A program made the position numbers and the translations under genes. Under the pieces are notes generated by a model. That model saw nothing but the letters and a program-made list of their open reading frames with translations. It had not been told where the DNA came from and made no database searches. Shown here one piece after another: positions 1-7,869 of a stretch of 13,039 bases of DNA; within the stretch, counting starts at the first letter, position 1; every line of letters begins with the position of its first letter. The stretch spans positions 1 to 13,039 of the forward strand of contig DASPTB010000026.1 of the NCBI GenBank assembly GCA_035623615.1, given 5' to 3'. Source of the stretch: DASPTB01 sp035623615 (GTDB lineage: Bacteria > Actinomycetota > UBA4738).

Positions 1-1012
1 TCAGCGTGCCGTCGTTCTCGTGCGCGGGCCCGACCAGGATCTCCTCGAGCGAGCCGATCTGCTTCGTCTGCACGCGGGCGCCCCGCGGAAGGTCGGCGTG
101 GAAGGTCGCCATGCCCCAGTGGTAGCCGCGCCCCGGCGCCTCGTACGCCTTCGCCAGCGGCGAGCCGATCATCACGGCGTCGGAGCCCATGGCGATCGCC
201 TTCGCCACGTCGCCGCCGGTGCGCATCCCGCCGTCGGCGATCACGTGCACGTAACGCCCGGTCTCACGGAGGTGCTCCATGCGCGCGCCCGCCGCGTCGG
301 CGATCGCGGTTGCCTGCGGGACGCCGATCCCGAGCACTCCGCGCGTCGTGCACGCGGCGCCGGGCCCGACTCCGACCAGGACGCCGACCGCGCCGGTGCG
401 CATCAGGTGCAGCGCCGTCTGGTACGAGGCACAACCGCCGACGATGACGGGAAGGTCGAACGACGCGATGAACTCCTTCAGGTTGAGGGGCTCGGTGCGC
501 GTGGAGACGTGCTCGGCGGAGACCACCGTGCCCTGGATGACGAGGATGTCGAGCTCGGCCTCCAGCACGCGGGGCGCGAAGGCCGCCACCCGCTGGGGCG
601 TGAGCGAGGCTGCCGTGACGACGCCCGCTTCCTTGACCTCGCGGATCCGCCGGACGATCAGCTCCTCCTTGATCGGCTCCTGATAGAGCTCCTGCATCCG
701 GCGCGTCGCCTTCTCGGGCGGCAGGTTGGCCACTTCATCGAACACGGGATCCGGCTCCTCGTAGCGCGTCTGCAGGCCCTCGAGATTGAGGACGGCCAGG
801 CCGCCCAGCCGGCCGACCTCGATCGCCGTCGCGGGCGACACGACCCCGTCCATGGCACTCGCCATCATGGGCAGGCCGAACCTCCACGCGTCGATCTCCC
901 ACGAGATGTCGACGTCGTCGGGATCGCGAGTCCTCCGCGAAGGAACGATGGCGACCTCGTCGAACCCGTACGCCCGTCGCGCCGACTTGCCCTTCCCGAT
1001 CTCGATCTCCAT
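1..1012 (-). CDS. guaB3: GuaB3-type IMP dehydrogenase-related protein (3' end beyond window)
   Basis: Reading the minus strand from ATG at 1012 gives 337 residues with no stop before the window edge; family members are roughly 370-390 aa, so a few dozen residues are missing. The protein is an IMPDH/GMPR-fold TIM barrel. Visible are the early barrel segment LPMMASAMDGVVSP (residues 48-60), the nucleophile loop GVGPGAACTTRGVLG with Cys221, and the phosphate-binding segment IADGGMRTGGD (258-268). The barrel runs through without the two CBS domains of classical GuaB. This is the GuaB3 pattern seen in actinobacteria and cyanobacteria. A cyanobacterial GuaB3 has been reported to work as a GMP reductase (GMP to IMP with NADPH); applying that role here is inference. 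GGAGG lies upstream of the ATG. A candidate promoter and a leader hairpin lie in 1013-1131. Classical guaB is not next to it. Confidence 0.9.
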   Translation of the reverse strand, partial: MEIEIGKGKSARRAYGFDEVAIVPSRRTRDPDDVDISWEIDAWRFGLPMMASAMDGVVSPATAIEVGRLGGLAVLNLEGLQTRYEEPDPVFDEVANLPPEKATRRMQELYQEPIKEELIVRRIREVKEAGVVTAASLTPQRVAAFAPRVLEAELDILVIQGTVVSAEHVSTRTEPLNLKEFIASFDLPVIVGGCASYQTALHLMRTGAVGVLVGVGPGAACTTRGVLGIGVPQATAIADAAGARMEHLRETGRYVHVIADGGMRTGGDVAKAIAMGSDAVMIGSPLAKAYEAPGRGYHWGMATFHADLPRGARVQTKQIGSLEEILVGPAHENDGTL

Positions 1013-1054
1013 GCGGCCTCAGCCCTCCGGATGGTCGAACGGCCCGATATGCAG

Positions 1055-1086
1055 CGAACGCCCGCCCGGGGAAGGGCAGGCGTTCG
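1055..1086. terminator. Hairpin between cysC and guaB3
   Basis: Arms 1055-1067 and 1074-1086 pair over 13 positions with one mismatch, around a 6-nt loop (ggggaa). It lies 70 nt downstream of the cysC stop and in the presumed guaB3 leader. No T-run follows on either strand, so it could be a GC-rich actinobacterial terminator for the phosphodiesterase-cysC transcript or a structured guaB3 leader. The sequence does not decide between these. Confidence 0.45.
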
Positions 1087-1102
1087 GCGGTTCCATGACG
1101 GA

Positions 1103-1131
1103 ACGTTACCAGCCGCTCGCGGGTCAGTCGA
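1103..1131 (-). promoter_or_regulatory. Candidate guaB3 promoter
   Basis: On the minus strand, TCGACT (1131-1126) and TAACGT (1108-1103) are separated by 17 nt. This fits a sigma-A type promoter with a TSS near 1096 and an 84-nt leader to the guaB3 ATG. A short inverted repeat GTTCC-N5-GGAAC (1090-1104) covers the predicted TSS and could be an operator. The -35 match is only 4 of 6, so this is a candidate. Confidence 0.35.
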
Positions 1132-1155
1132 CCGGAGGGAGCCGGGCGATGCTCG

Positions 1156-1842
1156 TCAGTTGGCGGTGGGCTCGGCGGATTCCTGCTTGCCGTTGGCTCC
1201 GGCTTCCGAGCCGCCCGCCGAGTGGCGGTCGGCGAGCTGGTTCCCGATCGAACCGTCGAGGTCGGTCAGGCCCGAGTGCTCGAGCGACACGTGGACCAGC
1301 CGCTCGCCGTTCTCGATGTAGCCATACTCCACGAGCGACTCGAGGATCTTCTGCAGCGAGTCGTCGGGCTGCTCGGACATCGTGTCGATGTAGATCTCGG
1401 GGCTCTGCGGCTCCTCGTAGGGGTCGTCGACGCCGGTGAAGCCCTTGATCTCGCCGCGCCGAGCCTTCTCGTACAGGCCCTTGACGTCGCGCTTGGCGCA
1501 CTCGTCGACCGTCGCGTGCACGTAGACCTCGACGAAGTCCTTGATGAGGATCCGGCACTGGTTGCGGGCGTCCTGGTACGGCGAGACCGCCGAGACGATC
1601 GTCGCCACGCCGTTGCGCGTGAGCAGGTTCGCGACGAACCCGATCCGCAGGATGTTGGTGTCGCGGTCCTCCCGCGAGAACCCGAGGCCCTTCGACAGGT
1701 TGGTGCGCACGACGTCGCCGTCGAGCAGCTCGACCAGCATGTCGCGCCGGCGAAGCTCGTGGAACAGCATCTCGGCGAGCGTCGACTTGCCCGCGCCCGA
1801 CAGCCCGGTGAACCAGACCGTGAATCCGCGCTTCTGCGTCAC
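1156..1842 (-). CDS. cysC: Adenylyl-sulfate (APS) kinase
   Basis: The 228-aa protein phosphorylates APS with ATP to give PAPS, the sulfate donor for sulfotransferases and an intermediate of assimilatory sulfate reduction. Seen directly: P-loop GLSGAGKST near the N-terminus, DGDVVRTNLS, FSREDRDTN, VSAVSPYQDAR, and the family signature RDVKGLYEKARRGEIKGFTG followed by DDPYEEP. All are hallmarks of CysC. The start is GTG at 1842, because it sits just before the conserved FTVWFTGLSG strand, has GGAAGGAG upstream, and forms a GTGA overlap with the stop of the preceding gene, implying translational coupling. In-frame extensions further upstream run through the preceding gene and are spurious. The C-terminal tail of about 40 residues (hydrophilic, Gly/Ser/Glu-rich) lies beyond the usual kinase domain. 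No ATP sulfurylase or sulfotransferase gene is visible nearby. Confidence 0.93.
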   Translation of the reverse strand: MTQKRGFTVWFTGLSGAGKSTLAEMLFHELRRRDMLVELLDGDVVRTNLSKGLGFSREDRDTNILRIGFVANLLTRNGVATIVSAVSPYQDARNQCRILIKDFVEVYVHATVDECAKRDVKGLYEKARRGEIKGFTGVDDPYEEPQSPEIYIDTMSEQPDDSLQKILESLVEYGYIENGERLVHVSLEHSGLTDLDGSIGNQLADRHSAGGSEAGANGKQESAEPTAN

Positions 1843-3245
1843 AGGAAGCTCCTTCCCACCGCCCCCTCGGGCGGGTCGATGTCGAACAGGGACAGGATGG
1901 ACGGGCCCACGTCGACGAGCGACAGCCCCTCCCGCCGGCCGGTCGCCTGTCCGGGGAGGCCGGCCATGACGAACACACCGGTGCGGTCGTGATTGGCCCC
2001 GTCGGGACCGGTGTCGTTCTCGTAGGTGAACAGCTCTCCGGTGCCGACCTGCCCGACCGAGCGCCAGGCGAGGTCGCCGAAGTACACGAGCAGATCGGGG
2101 GCGACCCCGCGAACCTCCGGGTACGCGTCCTGCGGGCGGACGACGGTCGTTCCGAGCTTGCCTCCGTCGGGGCCCTCCATCGCCTCGAGTTTCGCGGCGA
2201 TCTCGTCCCGCGTCTCCTCGTAGGTCGATGGGTCGACCACGCCCGACGGCTCGCGCCCCTTCACGTTCAGGAACAGCCGGCCGTAGTAGCCGCCGTCTCC
2301 CCATGCGGCGGTCCGTGTCCAGTCGATCGGTGCCTCCTTGATCGGTGTCGGCACCGTGACGTCCTCGGAGAAGGCGAGATATCCCTCCTTCGCGAGCCAC
2401 TCGTTGAACTGCACGCCGCCCTGCATCGGCCGCGCGCCGTGGTCCGACAGCACGAACACGATCACATCGTCGGGAAGCGCCTCGAGCAGGGCGCCGACCT
2501 CCTTGTCGAGCGCGCGGTAATAGTCCCGGAACGCGTTCTCCAGCGGATTGCCGGGCTCGTACTGCGGGTGCGCGGGGTCGAAGAACTGCCAGAACATGTG
2601 GTGCAGCCGGTCGGGTCCCATCTCGACGAGCATGAAGTAGTCCCAGGGCTTGCTCTTGACCAGCGAGCGCGCGACCTTGAACCTGCGCTCGGTCATCTCG
2701 AAGACGCGCCGAAGCGTGAACTCACGCGGCTGGTTCCGAAAGTTGGGCACGTCGAAGATGTACTCGTCGCCGCCGAGGATCCCGTCGATCTCCGACCACA
2801 GCTCGGGGGGGTACGTGATCTTGTCCGGCTTCTCCTTCACAACCGTCGGCGGCGTGAGGAAACACGGAATCCGCCATCCCTCCAAAGGCCGTGGAGGGTA
2901 GCCCGGCGGCACGCCGATCAGGAGCGACCGCAGGCCGCGCTCGCCGAGCAGGTCCCAGACCGCGGGCTCTTGAACCGAGAGGCTGGTCGCGATCGACAGG
3001 CCCTCGTACGTCGTGTCCTTGCGGTTGCGCATCCCGTAGATGGCGAGCTGGCCCGGCGTCTTGCCGGTCATCGCGCATGCCCACGCGGGGATCGTGATGG
3101 GCGGGGTGATGCTCGCGAGCTCGCCGTGTGCGCCGCGACGCATCAGCTCCGCGATATTCGGCACCTCGTCGGCCAGCCGGTCGAACAGCAGCTGCGGCGT
3201 GCCGCAGTCGAGACCGATGACGGCGACGCGGGGGCCCTGCGACAT
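1839..3245 (-). CDS. Alkaline-phosphatase-superfamily phosphodiesterase/nucleotide pyrophosphatase
   Basis: The 468-aa protein has the type I phosphodiesterase / nucleotide pyrophosphatase (PF01663-like) layout of two-metal hydrolases. Seen: VIGLDCGTP with metal ligand Asp13, candidate nucleophile Thr51 in PPITIPAWACAMTG, GPDRLHHMFW with Asp212 and His216, VLSDHGA with Asp268-His269, and GANHDRTG with His419. These match the metal- and phosphate-binding residues of the superfamily. I see no signal peptide or membrane helix, so a cytoplasmic location is likely, unlike many secreted members. The start is ATG at 3245 with GAGGAA upstream. The stop overlaps the cysC start by 4 nt. The substrate is unknown. 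The coupling to an APS kinase suggests a nucleotide, PAP/PAPS-type or sulfated or phosphorylated metabolite, but that is inference. Confidence 0.85.
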   Translation of the reverse strand: MSQGPRVAVIGLDCGTPQLLFDRLADEVPNIAELMRRGAHGELASITPPITIPAWACAMTGKTPGQLAIYGMRNRKDTTYEGLSIATSLSVQEPAVWDLLGERGLRSLLIGVPPGYPPRPLEGWRIPCFLTPPTVVKEKPDKITYPPELWSEIDGILGGDEYIFDVPNFRNQPREFTLRRVFEMTERRFKVARSLVKSKPWDYFMLVEMGPDRLHHMFWQFFDPAHPQYEPGNPLENAFRDYYRALDKEVGALLEALPDDVIVFVLSDHGARPMQGGVQFNEWLAKEGYLAFSEDVTVPTPIKEAPIDWTRTAAWGDGGYYGRLFLNVKGREPSGVVDPSTYEETRDEIAAKLEAMEGPDGGKLGTTVVRPQDAYPEVRGVAPDLLVYFGDLAWRSVGQVGTGELFTYENDTGPDGANHDRTGVFVMAGLPGQATGRREGLSLVDVGPSILSLFDIDPPEGAVGRSFL

Positions 3246-3354
3246 ACGGCTCGTTCCTCACTGAGTAGGCGGAAAAGTTCCGCGGGCCCGCCGGTGGGAG
3301 CCCGCCGGCGGCGGCGGGTCGACGCCCCGGCCACCGCCTCTGAAGTGCCCGGTC

Positions 3355-3360
3355 ATTGTA
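3355..3360 (-). promoter_or_regulatory. Possible -10 for the phosphodiesterase-cysC operon
   Basis: TACAAT on the minus strand is a good -10 in an otherwise GC-rich gap (3246-3429), about 110 nt before the phosphodiesterase ATG. No convincing -35 stands at 17 nt. The presumed leader contains a perfect 7-bp GC hairpin with a 4-nt loop at 3301-3318 and two copies of gcccgccgg. Confidence 0.3.
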
Positions 3361-3429
3361 GCGAACCTGGGGGGCCCGGCCGATCCGATGGGAATCCGGC
3401 CGTAGCCCGGGTCCCTGCAGAGCCCGTTC

Positions 3430-3639
3430 TCAGTTGCCGGGGGGCCGTGTCTCCCCGAAGGCCTCCCCGATACGGTCGAGCACCTCGTCCGCGTCCGGCA
3501 TGTCCTGCGACATCGCCTCGTCGGCCCGCCGCAGATCCGGGGCCGGCGGCGGGCGCCTGGTCCACCGCATGCCGAGCCAGAACCCTCCGGCCGCGATCGC
3601 GGCCACTCCCGCGATGAACACCAGGATCACGTGGCTCAT
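3430..3639 (-). CDS. Small single-pass membrane protein of unknown function
   Basis: A 69-residue protein starts at ATG 3639. Residues 4-24 form one hydrophobic helix (LVFIAGVAAIAAGGFWLGM), followed by the basic stop-transfer stretch RWTRR, a Pro-rich hinge and a charged, mainly acidic cytoplasmic tail ending in RPPGN. This predicts a short N-out/C-in anchor protein. I do not recognise the family. It lies upstream of the phosphodiesterase on the same strand (184-nt gap) and is divergent from the membrane protein at 3700. The Shine-Dalgarno is weak (GGAAG). The clean domain arrangement supports a real gene, but its small size keeps confidence moderate. Confidence 0.6.
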   Translation of the reverse strand: MSHVILVFIAGVAAIAAGGFWLGMRWTRRPPPAPDLRRADEAMSQDMPDADEVLDRIGEAFGETRPPGN

Positions 3640-3685
3640 TCTAGCGAGCTTCCGAATCCGGGTTTCGCGCTCCCCGGGGCACGGG

Positions 3686-3691
3686 TACTGT
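3686..3691 (+). promoter_or_regulatory. -10 box for a leaderless transcript of the membrane protein gene
   Basis: TACTGT ends 8 nt before the ATG at 3700, where a TSS at or next to the A of the start codon is expected. No Shine-Dalgarno precedes the ATG. No clear -35 is visible, which is common in GC-rich actinobacteria. Confidence 0.45.
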
Positions 3692-3699
3692 TGCGAACC

Positions 3700-4095
3700 A
3701 TGCTCATGCTCAAGCGAGGCCTGCAGGTCCAAGCGGTGGCGCTGGCGCTGGCGGGCGCCGCCCTCGTGATCGCACCGGAGTGGGTCGTGCACGGCCTCTT
3801 CGGGCAGCCGCCGCTGCACGAGAGCGCCTGGCAGCGGATCCTGGGTGTGCAGGCGATCTGCCTGGCGGCCCTCGCCGTGCTGCTCTCGCGCCGGTTGCGG
3901 GAGCTGTGGTGGTGGGCGTGGGCCTTCGAGCTTCTCGCGGCAGCGACGGCGGTCGTTGCCGTTCTGAACGCGGGGTTCGGGACCGGGCCGAACGAACCGG
4001 CGGGGCTGTGGTGGCTCCTCGCGGGCGTCAGCGGGGCGCTCGCCCTGTGGATCCTGTGGGGCCTGGCGAGAACGGCCCAGCAGAACCCTCCCTAG
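3700..4095 (+). CDS. Small integral membrane protein, four predicted helices
   Basis: The protein is 131 aa from ATG 3700. Hydrophobic segments at about residues 9-33, 46-62, 70-91 and 103-123 predict four membrane helices. Trp is abundant (a WWW run at 70-72), with short Arg-rich linkers (SRRLRE) and a polar C-terminus. An in-frame ATG at 3631 exists, but the extra 23 residues are not hydrophobic and would overlap the start of the divergent gene. The 3700 ATG has a well-placed -10 box. The family is not recognised; it resembles small four-helix DUF proteins of actinobacteria. The saccharopine-dehydrogenase-like gene starts 17 nt downstream, so the two may be co-transcribed. Confidence 0.7.
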   Translation: MLMLKRGLQVQAVALALAGAALVIAPEWVVHGLFGQPPLHESAWQRILGVQAICLAALAVLLSRRLRELWWWAWAFELLAAATAVVAVLNAGFGTGPNEPAGLWWLLAGVSGALALWILWGLARTAQQNPP

Positions 4096-4101
4096 TATCC
4101 T
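4096..4101 (+). promoter_or_regulatory. Possible -10 for the saccharopine-dehydrogenase-like gene
   Basis: TATCCT directly follows the TAG stop of the upstream gene and ends 11 nt before the ATG at 4113, giving a leader of only a few nucleotides. There is no purine-rich Shine-Dalgarno in the 17-nt gap, which fits near-leaderless expression. The match could also be chance. Confidence 0.35.
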
Positions 4102-4112
4102 CTGCTCCCTCA

Positions 4113-5237
4113 ATGCGGATCGCGGTCCTCGGAGCCGGAGCGATGGGCAGCAGCGCGGCGGTGCTGCTCGCTCGCCATGACGACGTCGACCTCGTCGTCC
4201 TCGACGTCGACGCAGCGCGCGCCGAGAAGGTGGTCGCGCACATAGGGCGGGGCGAGGTCCACGAGGTCGACATCACCGGGGGCGGGCTCGTCGCGGACCT
4301 GAAGTCCTCCGGCGCGGAGGCCGTCGCCGCCTGCATCCCCTACCGTCTGAATATCCCGGTCATGGAGGCATGCCTCGAAGCCGGGTGTCACTACGCCGAC
4401 CTGGGCGGGTTGTTCCACACGACGCTCCGGCAGCTGGAGCTCGCCCCGCGCTTCGCGGAAGCGGGGATCTCGGCGGTGCTCGGGATCGGGAGCGCGCCGG
4501 GGATCACCAACCTGCTCGCCAAGGCCGGCGCCGAACGGCTCGACGAGGTCAGGAGCATCGACCTGCTCGACGGCGCGGTCGAACCCGGCGGCGGGTTCGC
4601 GCTTCCCTACTCCGCCGACACGGTCATCGACGAGTTCACGATGCCGGCGATGGTCTGGGAGGACGGCGAGATGAAGGAGCTGCCGGCCGCGTCGGGCGCG
4701 ATCCGCTACGCGTTCCCCGACCCGATCGGCGAGCAGGAGGCCTTCTACACGCTCCACTCCGAGGCGGCCACGCTCTCCACGACGATCCCGGGCGTGCAGG
4801 ACGTCCGGTGGCGGCTGGCGCTTCCGATCAAGATCGCCGAAGGGTTCCGGCTGCTCGTGGGCATCGGACTCGCGAGCGAGGACCCCGAGACCCTGTCCGC
4901 GGGAACGGTGGTTCCCCGCGAGCTGCTGATCAAGCTGCTGAACCGGCTCCCCGAGTCGGACGAGCAGCCGCACGACGTCGAGTGCATCGACGCGCGCGTG
5001 GCGGGCGTGAAGGACGGGGCGGCGCACACGGTCGTCGAGCGCGCGATGTTCCACCCGACACCGGATGGTCTCGCGGCCGGGAACTTCGGGACGGCGATTC
5101 CGATCGCCACCGTAAGCCGCTGGCAGGCCGCCGGCCGCGTTCCGGGAGGGGTGCACCCTCCCGAGACGGCGGTCCCCGTCCGGGAGTTCCTCGCGGATCT
5201 CGCTGCCGAGGGCGTGGAGTTCCCGCCCGCCGAGTAG
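4113..5237 (+). CDS. Saccharopine dehydrogenase family oxidoreductase
   Basis: The 374-aa protein starts with the dinucleotide-binding motif MRIAVLGAGAMGSS (GxGxxG, residues 7-12). The acidic end of beta-2, VVLDVD, comes about 20 residues later. The stretch AVAACIPYRLNIPVMEACLE followed by HYADLGG and then GIGSAPGITNLLA is typical of the saccharopine dehydrogenase / carboxynorspermidine synthase / L-lysine dehydrogenase-like superfamily (PF03435 N-domain plus C-terminal catalytic domain). The length fits single-domain bacterial members. These enzymes act on amino-acid or polyamine imine adducts with NAD(P)H; the substrate here cannot be read. The start is ATG 4113, the only start directly in front of the Rossmann motif. 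Downstream comes a structured 152-nt gap and then a flavoprotein gene on the same strand. Confidence 0.85.
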   Translation: MRIAVLGAGAMGSSAAVLLARHDDVDLVVLDVDAARAEKVVAHIGRGEVHEVDITGGGLVADLKSSGAEAVAACIPYRLNIPVMEACLEAGCHYADLGGLFHTTLRQLELAPRFAEAGISAVLGIGSAPGITNLLAKAGAERLDEVRSIDLLDGAVEPGGGFALPYSADTVIDEFTMPAMVWEDGEMKELPAASGAIRYAFPDPIGEQEAFYTLHSEAATLSTTIPGVQDVRWRLALPIKIAEGFRLLVGIGLASEDPETLSAGTVVPRELLIKLLNRLPESDEQPHDVECIDARVAGVKDGAAHTVVERAMFHPTPDGLAAGNFGTAIPIATVSRWQAAGRVPGGVHPPETAVPVREFLADLAAEGVEFPPAE

Positions 5238-5248
5238 GGCCTTGGGTG

Positions 5249-5340
5249 CGAGCCCGGCGTCCCCCGGCCGCTCAGCTTCCCGCCTCCATCGGCCGATACC
5301 CATCCTGGGAGGAGTCCGAGGCGCCTCGGCGCCGGGCTCG
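5249..5340. other. Structured intergenic element closed by an 11-bp inverted repeat
   Basis: Arms cgagcccggcg (5249-5259) and cgccgggctcg (5330-5340) are perfectly complementary. Inside the 70-nt interval lie further self-complementary units: atcggccgat (5288-5297), a CCCA/TGGG mini-hairpin near 5298-5310, and ccgaggcgcctcgg (5316-5329). The element sits 12 nt after the saccharopine-dehydrogenase-like stop and ends 38 nt before the -10 of the next gene. It may be a terminator, a structured RNA or a repeat. I cannot match it to a known riboswitch. Confidence 0.45.
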
Positions 5341-5377
5341 GGCCGCCGGCGGCCGCCCCACCAACGCGCGCGATGGC

Positions 5378-5383
5378 TATGCT
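5378..5383 (+). promoter_or_regulatory. -10 box of a leaderless transcript (PPOX gene)
   Basis: TATGCT is followed by exactly 6 nt and then the GTG start at 5390, the ideal geometry for a transcript beginning at the start codon. No Shine-Dalgarno precedes the GTG. No recognisable -35 is present. Confidence 0.55.
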
Positions 5384-5389
5384 CCGACC

Positions 5390-5827
5390 GTGCGCACCCA
5401 AACCCCCGACGAGCTTGCGACATTCCTCGAGCTGCCGCTCGTCGCCGTGCTCGCGACGTATCGGCGCGACGGGACGGTGCTCCTCTCGCCCGTGTGGCAC
5501 GAGTGGAGCGACGGCGGGTTCACGGTGGCCACCACCGCCGGAGACGTGAAGGTGCGCCACATCACGCGGGACCCCCGCGCGAGCATCTTGGTTGCCGAGA
5601 GCGAGCCGCCGTATCGGGGCATCGAGATCCGATGTCGCCCGTCCGTCCTGCCCGACCCGGGCGGCGCCGTCGCCCTCCGGCTCGCCATCCGCTACTTGGG
5701 CGAGGCTCAGGGCACCGAGTACGCCGAGACGCTCGACGACAACACCCTGATCCGGCTGCGCCCGGACGGACCCGACGAGATCCGGGCCTGGGATTTCGCC
5801 GACGACTTCCCGCCGGGACGGGCCTAG
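5390..5827 (+). CDS. PPOX-class flavin/F420-dependent oxidoreductase (pyridoxamine 5'-phosphate oxidase fold)
   Basis: The 145-aa protein has the split beta-barrel pattern of the PNPOx-like family. Seen: N-terminal helix TPDELATFLELP, then LVAVLATYRRDGTVLLSPVW (strand with DG turn and SPVW), GGFTVATTAGDVKVRHITRDPRASILV, and a C-terminal RIRAWDF-type strand (EIRAWDFADDF). In actinobacteria these small proteins often bind F420 or flavins and reduce diverse substrates, or bind heme or biliverdin; which applies here is not visible. The start is GTG 5390: both nearby ATGs are in another frame, and the GTG stands 6 nt behind a -10 box. The gene converges on groEL across a 103-nt region with two hairpins. 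Confidence 0.82.
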   Translation: MRTQTPDELATFLELPLVAVLATYRRDGTVLLSPVWHEWSDGGFTVATTAGDVKVRHITRDPRASILVAESEPPYRGIEIRCRPSVLPDPGGAVALRLAIRYLGEAQGTEYAETLDDNTLIRLRPDGPDEIRAWDFADDFPPGRA

Positions 5828-5846
5828 AGCATCGCCCTGGGCGAAC

Positions 5847-5885
5847 ACGAAGGGGCGGGCCCGTTTCCGGGACCCGCCCCTTCGT
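5847..5885. terminator. Strong GC-rich hairpin, probable bidirectional terminator
   Basis: A perfect 13-bp stem (5847-5859 with 5873-5885) is extended by an inner CCCG/CGGG pair around a TTTC loop, with one bulged A. It begins 19 nt after the stop of the PPOX gene and faces groEL. No T-run follows on either strand, as is common for high-GC actinobacterial terminators. Confidence 0.7.
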
Positions 5886-5896
5886 CGTGTCACCCG

Positions 5897-5919
5897 GATA
5901 GTAAGGCGACCTTACTATC
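5897..5919. terminator. AT-rich perfect hairpin directly after groEL
   Basis: Arms gatagtaagg (5897-5906) and ccttactatc (5910-5919) pair perfectly over 10 bp with a 3-nt loop. The groEL stop is 11 nt away. The stem is the most AT-rich stretch of this neighbourhood. Its position suggests a transcript 3' end or mRNA-stabilising hairpin for groESL, in series with the GC-rich hairpin behind it. The symmetry would also suit a protein-binding operator. Confidence 0.5.
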
Positions 5920-5930
5920 TCGAGGATCCG

Positions 5931-7553
<1,623 letters not shown>

Positions 7554-7566
7554 CGGAACCTCCTGC

Positions 7567-7869
7567 CTACTTCTCGACGACGGCGAGCACGTCGCGCGCC
7601 GAGAGGATCAGGTACTCGTCACCCTCGACCTTGACCTCGGTGCCGCCGTACTTGGAGTAGATGACGGTGTCGCCTTCCTTCACGTCCATGGGAACGCGGT
7701 TCTTTCCGTCGTCGTCGAACCGGCCCGGTCCGACCGCGACGACCTTGCCCTCCTGCGGGCGCTCCTTGGCGGTGTCCGGGATCACGATCCCCGACGCCGT
7801 CGTCTCCTCCTCGTCGCTCGGCTTGACCACGATGCGGTCCTCGAGCGGCTTCAGGCTGAACTTGGCCAC
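7567..7869 (-). CDS. groES: 10-kDa co-chaperonin GroES
   Basis: The 100-aa lid protein of GroEL carries all family signatures: LKPLEDRIVVKPSDEEETT, the mobile loop TASGIVIPDTAKERPQEG, KVVAVGPG, VKEGDTVIYSKYGGTEVK and EYLILSARDVLAVV. The start is GTG at 7869 (GTG GCC AAG), preceded by AGGAGGGAAGAA, a strong Shine-Dalgarno; no ATG is available. It is the first gene of groES-groEL. The 5' leader of about 85 nt begins in a CIRCE operator. Confidence 0.98.
   Translation of the reverse strand: MAKFSLKPLEDRIVVKPSDEEETTASGIVIPDTAKERPQEGKVVAVGPGRFDDDGKNRVPMDVKEGDTVIYSKYGGTEVKVEGDEYLILSARDVLAVVEK

Noticed and set aside
20..1321. Long plus-strand reading frame opposite guaB3
   Set aside because: It is antisense to a clearly conserved IMPDH-fold protein and its translation is Arg/Asp/His-rich without domains. 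Such shadows are expected at this GC content.
1156..2400. 414-aa version of CysC, a possible fusion
   Set aside because: The first 186 codons run out of frame through the phosphodiesterase gene and are Arg/Gly-rich; GTG 1842 with Shine-Dalgarno and GTGA overlap is the start.
1989..3617. 542-codon plus-strand frame opposite the phosphodiesterase
   Set aside because: The minus strand carries all metal-binding motifs of the AP superfamily; this frame has no recognisable domain and a shadow composition.
3631..3699. Upstream ATG start for the four-helix membrane protein
   Set aside because: It would overlap the start of the divergent small gene and add a polar segment. The ATG at 3700 has a fitting -10 box and begins just before the first helix.
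5249..5340. tRNA, SRP RNA or a named riboswitch
   Set aside because: No cloverleaf, T-loop GTTCGA-like sequence, SRP apical motif or known aptamer consensus is visible. It is kept only as an unassigned structured element.
4110..5893. Minus-strand frames opposite the saccharopine-dehydrogenase-like and PPOX genes
   Set aside because: The plus-strand proteins have clear family motifs. The opposite frames are low-complexity shadows.
5897..5919. IdeR/DtxR-type iron box
   Set aside because: The arms resemble an iron box only with a one-base deletion per arm, and the site lies at the 3' ends of two converging genes, not at a promoter.
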